From CAJBVG01 sp943371235 (GTDB lineage Bacteria; Bacteroidota; Bacteroidia; Sphingobacteriales; Sphingobacteriaceae), in NCBI GenBank assembly GCA_943371235.1, contig CALRTZ010000004.1, forward strand, positions 1 to 64,000: 64,000 nt of DNA. The letters run 5' to 3'. The notes under the pieces are model-generated. The model did no database searches, had not been told where the DNA came from, and saw only the letters and a list, made by a program, of their open reading frames with translations. A program made the position numbers and the translations under genes. Below, piece after piece: positions 62,120 to 64,000 of this stretch; positions within the stretch are counted from its first letter, which is position 1; every line of letters begins with the position of its first letter.

Positions 62120-62793
62120 TGAACTTATTAATGATAGAAACATCGAGCATCAATTGCTCCGTGGCTTTAAGTGTAAATCATCAGTTAGTTTCTTGTGTTG
62201 AAAAACAAGAACAAAATATTCATGCAAGTTCCATTACATTATTTATAGAACAAGTATTAGCAGAAGCAAATTTAACTCTGCAAGACTTAGATGCAGTGGC
62301 AATAGGCAAAGGCCCTGGATCATACACAGGCTTACGTATTGGCGTGTCTACGGCAAAAGGACTGTGTTATGCACTCAACATACCATTAATTGCTTGCAAT
62401 AGCTTAGAAACCTTATATGCACAAGCAAAAACACAAGTAAATACAATTCAACACCAAGTTTACATTCCATTAGTTGATGCGCGTAGAATGGAGGTATATA
62501 CTTGTACCTATTCTGAAACAGGAGATTTATTGGAGGAGATAAAAGCTGTAATAGTAGATGAACATACATTTTCAGATTCATTAACAAAATCAAAAGTTTT
62601 ATTTTTTGGGGATGGTGCTGCTAAAATAAAGCAGATGTACGAGCAACACAAAAATGCAGAGTTTATAGAAGGGTTATATCCATCGGCCAGGTTTATGCAA
62701 ACACAGGCACTCTCCTATTTCGAACAACAACAATTTGAAGATGTTGCTTATTTCGAACCCTATTATTTAAAAGAGTTTTATTTCAATAAATAA
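62119..62793 (+). CDS. tsaB: tRNA threonylcarbamoyladenosine biosynthesis protein TsaB
   Basis: 224 residues. The opening MNLLMIETSSINCSVAL and AIGKGPGSYTGLRIGVSTAKGLCYAL are characteristic. It partners TsaD and TsaE to make t6A37 in tRNAs that read ANN codons. It overlaps the TSUP gene by one base and ends at a strong terminator, closing the rpmH operon. TsaD, TsaC and TsaE are not in the window. Confidence 0.96.
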   Translation: MNLLMIETSSINCSVALSVNHQLVSCVEKQEQNIHASSITLFIEQVLAEANLTLQDLDAVAIGKGPGSYTGLRIGVSTAKGLCYALNIPLIACNSLETLYAQAKTQVNTIQHQVYIPLVDARRMEVYTCTYSETGDLLEEIKAVIVDEHTFSDSLTKSKVLFFGDGAAKIKQMYEQHKNAEFIEGLYPSARFMQTQALSYFEQQQFEDVAYFEPYYLKEFYFNK

Positions 62794-62830
62794 AAAAACC
62801 GATTGCTTTTTACAACAATCGGTTTTTTTT
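62792..62830. terminator. Bidirectional terminator between tsaB and the OmpA gene
   Basis: A perfect stem of about 13 bp, AAAAAACCGATTG/CAATCGGTTTTTT, with a 10-nt loop. A/T runs on both sides suit both the plus-strand tsaB and the minus-strand OmpA message. Confidence 0.92.
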
Positions 62831-62848
62831 ATTTTATTAATCTAAGTA

Positions 62849-64000
62849 TTACTCAAGAATTATAAACTCAACTCTTCTGTTTTTAGCTTTACCTGCAGCA
62901 GTTTTATTATCTGCTATTGGTTTAGTTGGGCCGTAACCTTTAGCTGTAACACGTGCAGCATCTATACCATTATCTGTAAAGTATTTCTTAACAGCATCTG
63001 CTCTGGTTTGAGACAACTTCATGTTTGAAGCCGCTTTACCTGCATTATCTGTATGACCTTCTATTAATAATTTAAACGATGGTTTTTTCACTAATAATTC
63101 ATTTAACAATTTCAATGATTCGTAAGATGAAGCTGAAATAACAGATTTACCTACTTCAAAATTTAAATTGCTAAATACTTTATTAATTACTTCTTGCTCT
63201 TCAACAGTAAGTTCAACTTTCTGAGGAATTGCTGGGCAACCATTGTTATCAACCGGACCAGCTACGTTAGGGCATTTATCATCTTTATCGAAAATACCAT
63301 CACCGTCTGTATCCGCCCATGGGCAACCTTTGTTTTCTATTGGTCCTGCAGAATTTATACAAGAGTCAACATCGTCAAAAATACCATCTGCATCTGTATC
63401 AGGGCAACCGCTATTTGCTACTAAACCTGCTGCGCTTGGGCATTTATCATCTTTATCCGGAATGCTATCACTGTCAGCATCTGGCCATGGGCAACCTTTA
63501 TTTTCTACTGGACCTGCTGTCAGTGGGCAAGCATCGTCTTTATCTAATGTTCCATCTTTATCAGCATCTGGCCATGGGCAACCTTTATTTTCTGCAGGAC
63601 CTGCTGAGTAAGGACAATCGTCAATTACATCTAACACACCGTCCATATCAGAATCTGCAGGCATAGCAGCTGTTGGTTGTGGTTGTTTACGAGGGCAACG
63701 ACCGAAACCCCAGGCAATACCGAAGTTGAAGTCGGCACCTAAACCTAAACTAGGTTTTTTAGTGTGGTCTGCAATCTGTTGAGACACTTGGTATGTATTT
63801 AACACTTTCTCAGATCCAAAATATAAATCTAAGCCTCTATTTCTCCATAAGAATTGTCCACCTACTGAGGCGAATCCACCCGTATTATAACTACCTAATG
63901 CGATGAAATTAATTCTTCTAAATACTCTAATGTTATTGATAAATACTAAATCTAAATTATTAACATAAATTGGTTTAGAAACAATAATGGTTTGGTGTAA
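62849..64000 (-). CDS. OmpA-family protein with thrombospondin type 3 repeats, 5' end outside window
   Basis: The frame remains open to the window edge, giving 383 residues; a GTG at 63805 is internal. The N-terminal visible part (YNTGGFASVGGQFLWRNRGLDLYFGSEKVLNTY) is an outer-membrane beta-barrel. Five TSP3-like calcium-binding units follow, with a pattern such as DADKDGTLDKDDACPLTAGPV. The C-terminal OmpA domain includes LLIEGHTDNAGKAASNMKLSQTRADAVKKYF, which binds peptidoglycan. The TSP3 units are nearly identical in DNA. The first part of the gene and any signal peptide lie beyond the window. Confidence 0.95.
   Translation of the reverse strand, partial: LHQTIIVSKPIYVNNLDLVFINNIRVFRRINFIALGSYNTGGFASVGGQFLWRNRGLDLYFGSEKVLNTYQVSQQIADHTKKPSLGLGADFNFGIAWGFGRCPRKQPQPTAAMPADSDMDGVLDVIDDCPYSAGPAENKGCPWPDADKDGTLDKDDACPLTAGPVENKGCPWPDADSDSIPDKDDKCPSAAGLVANSGCPDTDADGIFDDVDSCINSAGPIENKGCPWADTDGDGIFDKDDKCPNVAGPVDNNGCPAIPQKVELTVEEQEVINKVFSNLNFEVGKSVISASSYESLKLLNELLVKKPSFKLLIEGHTDNAGKAASNMKLSQTRADAVKKYFTDNGIDAARVTAKGYGPTKPIADNKTAAGKAKNRRVEFIILE

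Noticed and set aside
63194..63666. Overlapping open frames opposite the OmpA TSP3 repeats
   Set aside because: They are repetitive because they mirror the TSP3 units of the OmpA gene and show no independent coding features.

Overview
This 64 kb window is a chromosomal segment of a low-GC member of the Bacteroidota. The evidence is consistent across the window. Promoters have the phylum's TTTG / TAnnTTTG architecture, and starts generally lack Shine-Dalgarno sequences. There is a type IX secretion C-terminal sorting domain, and there are phylum-typical families (DUF4199, DUF3078, alternative GlmU, long PurF, OmpA with thrombospondin type 3 repeats). I cannot place it below phylum level. No prophage, insertion sequence or CRISPR array is visible; the genes are mostly core and housekeeping.

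Layout. 1-6.8 kb: the end of a probable purK, then purE, an alpha/beta hydrolase, an MFS transporter, a Crp/Fnr regulator, a cyanophycin-synthetase-like Mur ligase that lacks the ATP-grasp module, a DUF4199 membrane protein and YqgE. 6.9-10.6 kb: pdxH, nuoC and nuoD (complex I subunits without neighbouring nuo genes), an orphan receiver and an acetyltransferase. 10.7-17.3 kb: a tetR-tolC-MFP-RND efflux operon with a near-consensus promoter overlapping an operator-like inverted repeat. 17.4-19.7 kb: rhodanese, a T9SS-secreted protein, and tRNA-Leu and tRNA-Gly. 19.9-32.9 kb: nine co-directional, nearly gapless genes dominated by the envelope and division (alternative glmU, tpiA, prmA, a 1458-residue exported protein of unknown function, mpl, ftsK, lolA, a small conserved protein, an MBL hydrolase). 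33-36 kb: rpmE, methylmalonyl-CoA epimerase and an iscS-iscU-iscA cluster. 36-49 kb: fadD, rsmB, a periplasmic binding protein, guaA, dCMP deaminase, a LysE exporter, a tandem DUF3857/transglutaminase pair and purF. 49-58.7 kb: a lipoprotein, a CAT-anticodon tRNA, HAD phosphatase, a TolB-like propeller, M28 peptidase, Hpt, an NAD-binding epimerase, rpoN, asnS, a short mscL and a DUF3078 protein. 58.7-64 kb: the rpmH-rnpA-yidD-ctpA-TSUP-tsaB operon and an OmpA-family protein cut by the window edge.

The most striking feature is not a gene. About thirty intergenic blocks are degenerate tandem arrays with a 7- or 8-bp unit, often alternating to a 14- or 16-bp period. They belong to roughly ten unit families. 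They look like the heptanucleotide STRR repeats of heterocystous cyanobacteria, but here they sit in a Bacteroidota genome. By eye they follow an orientation rule: each array reads the same strand of its family outward from the gene it abuts, so two arrays in one intergenic gap converge like mirror images. They frequently supply the stop codon, and sometimes the last 3-4 residues, of the adjacent gene, and some run right up to or into start codons. Array borders are given to within a few bases, as judged by eye.
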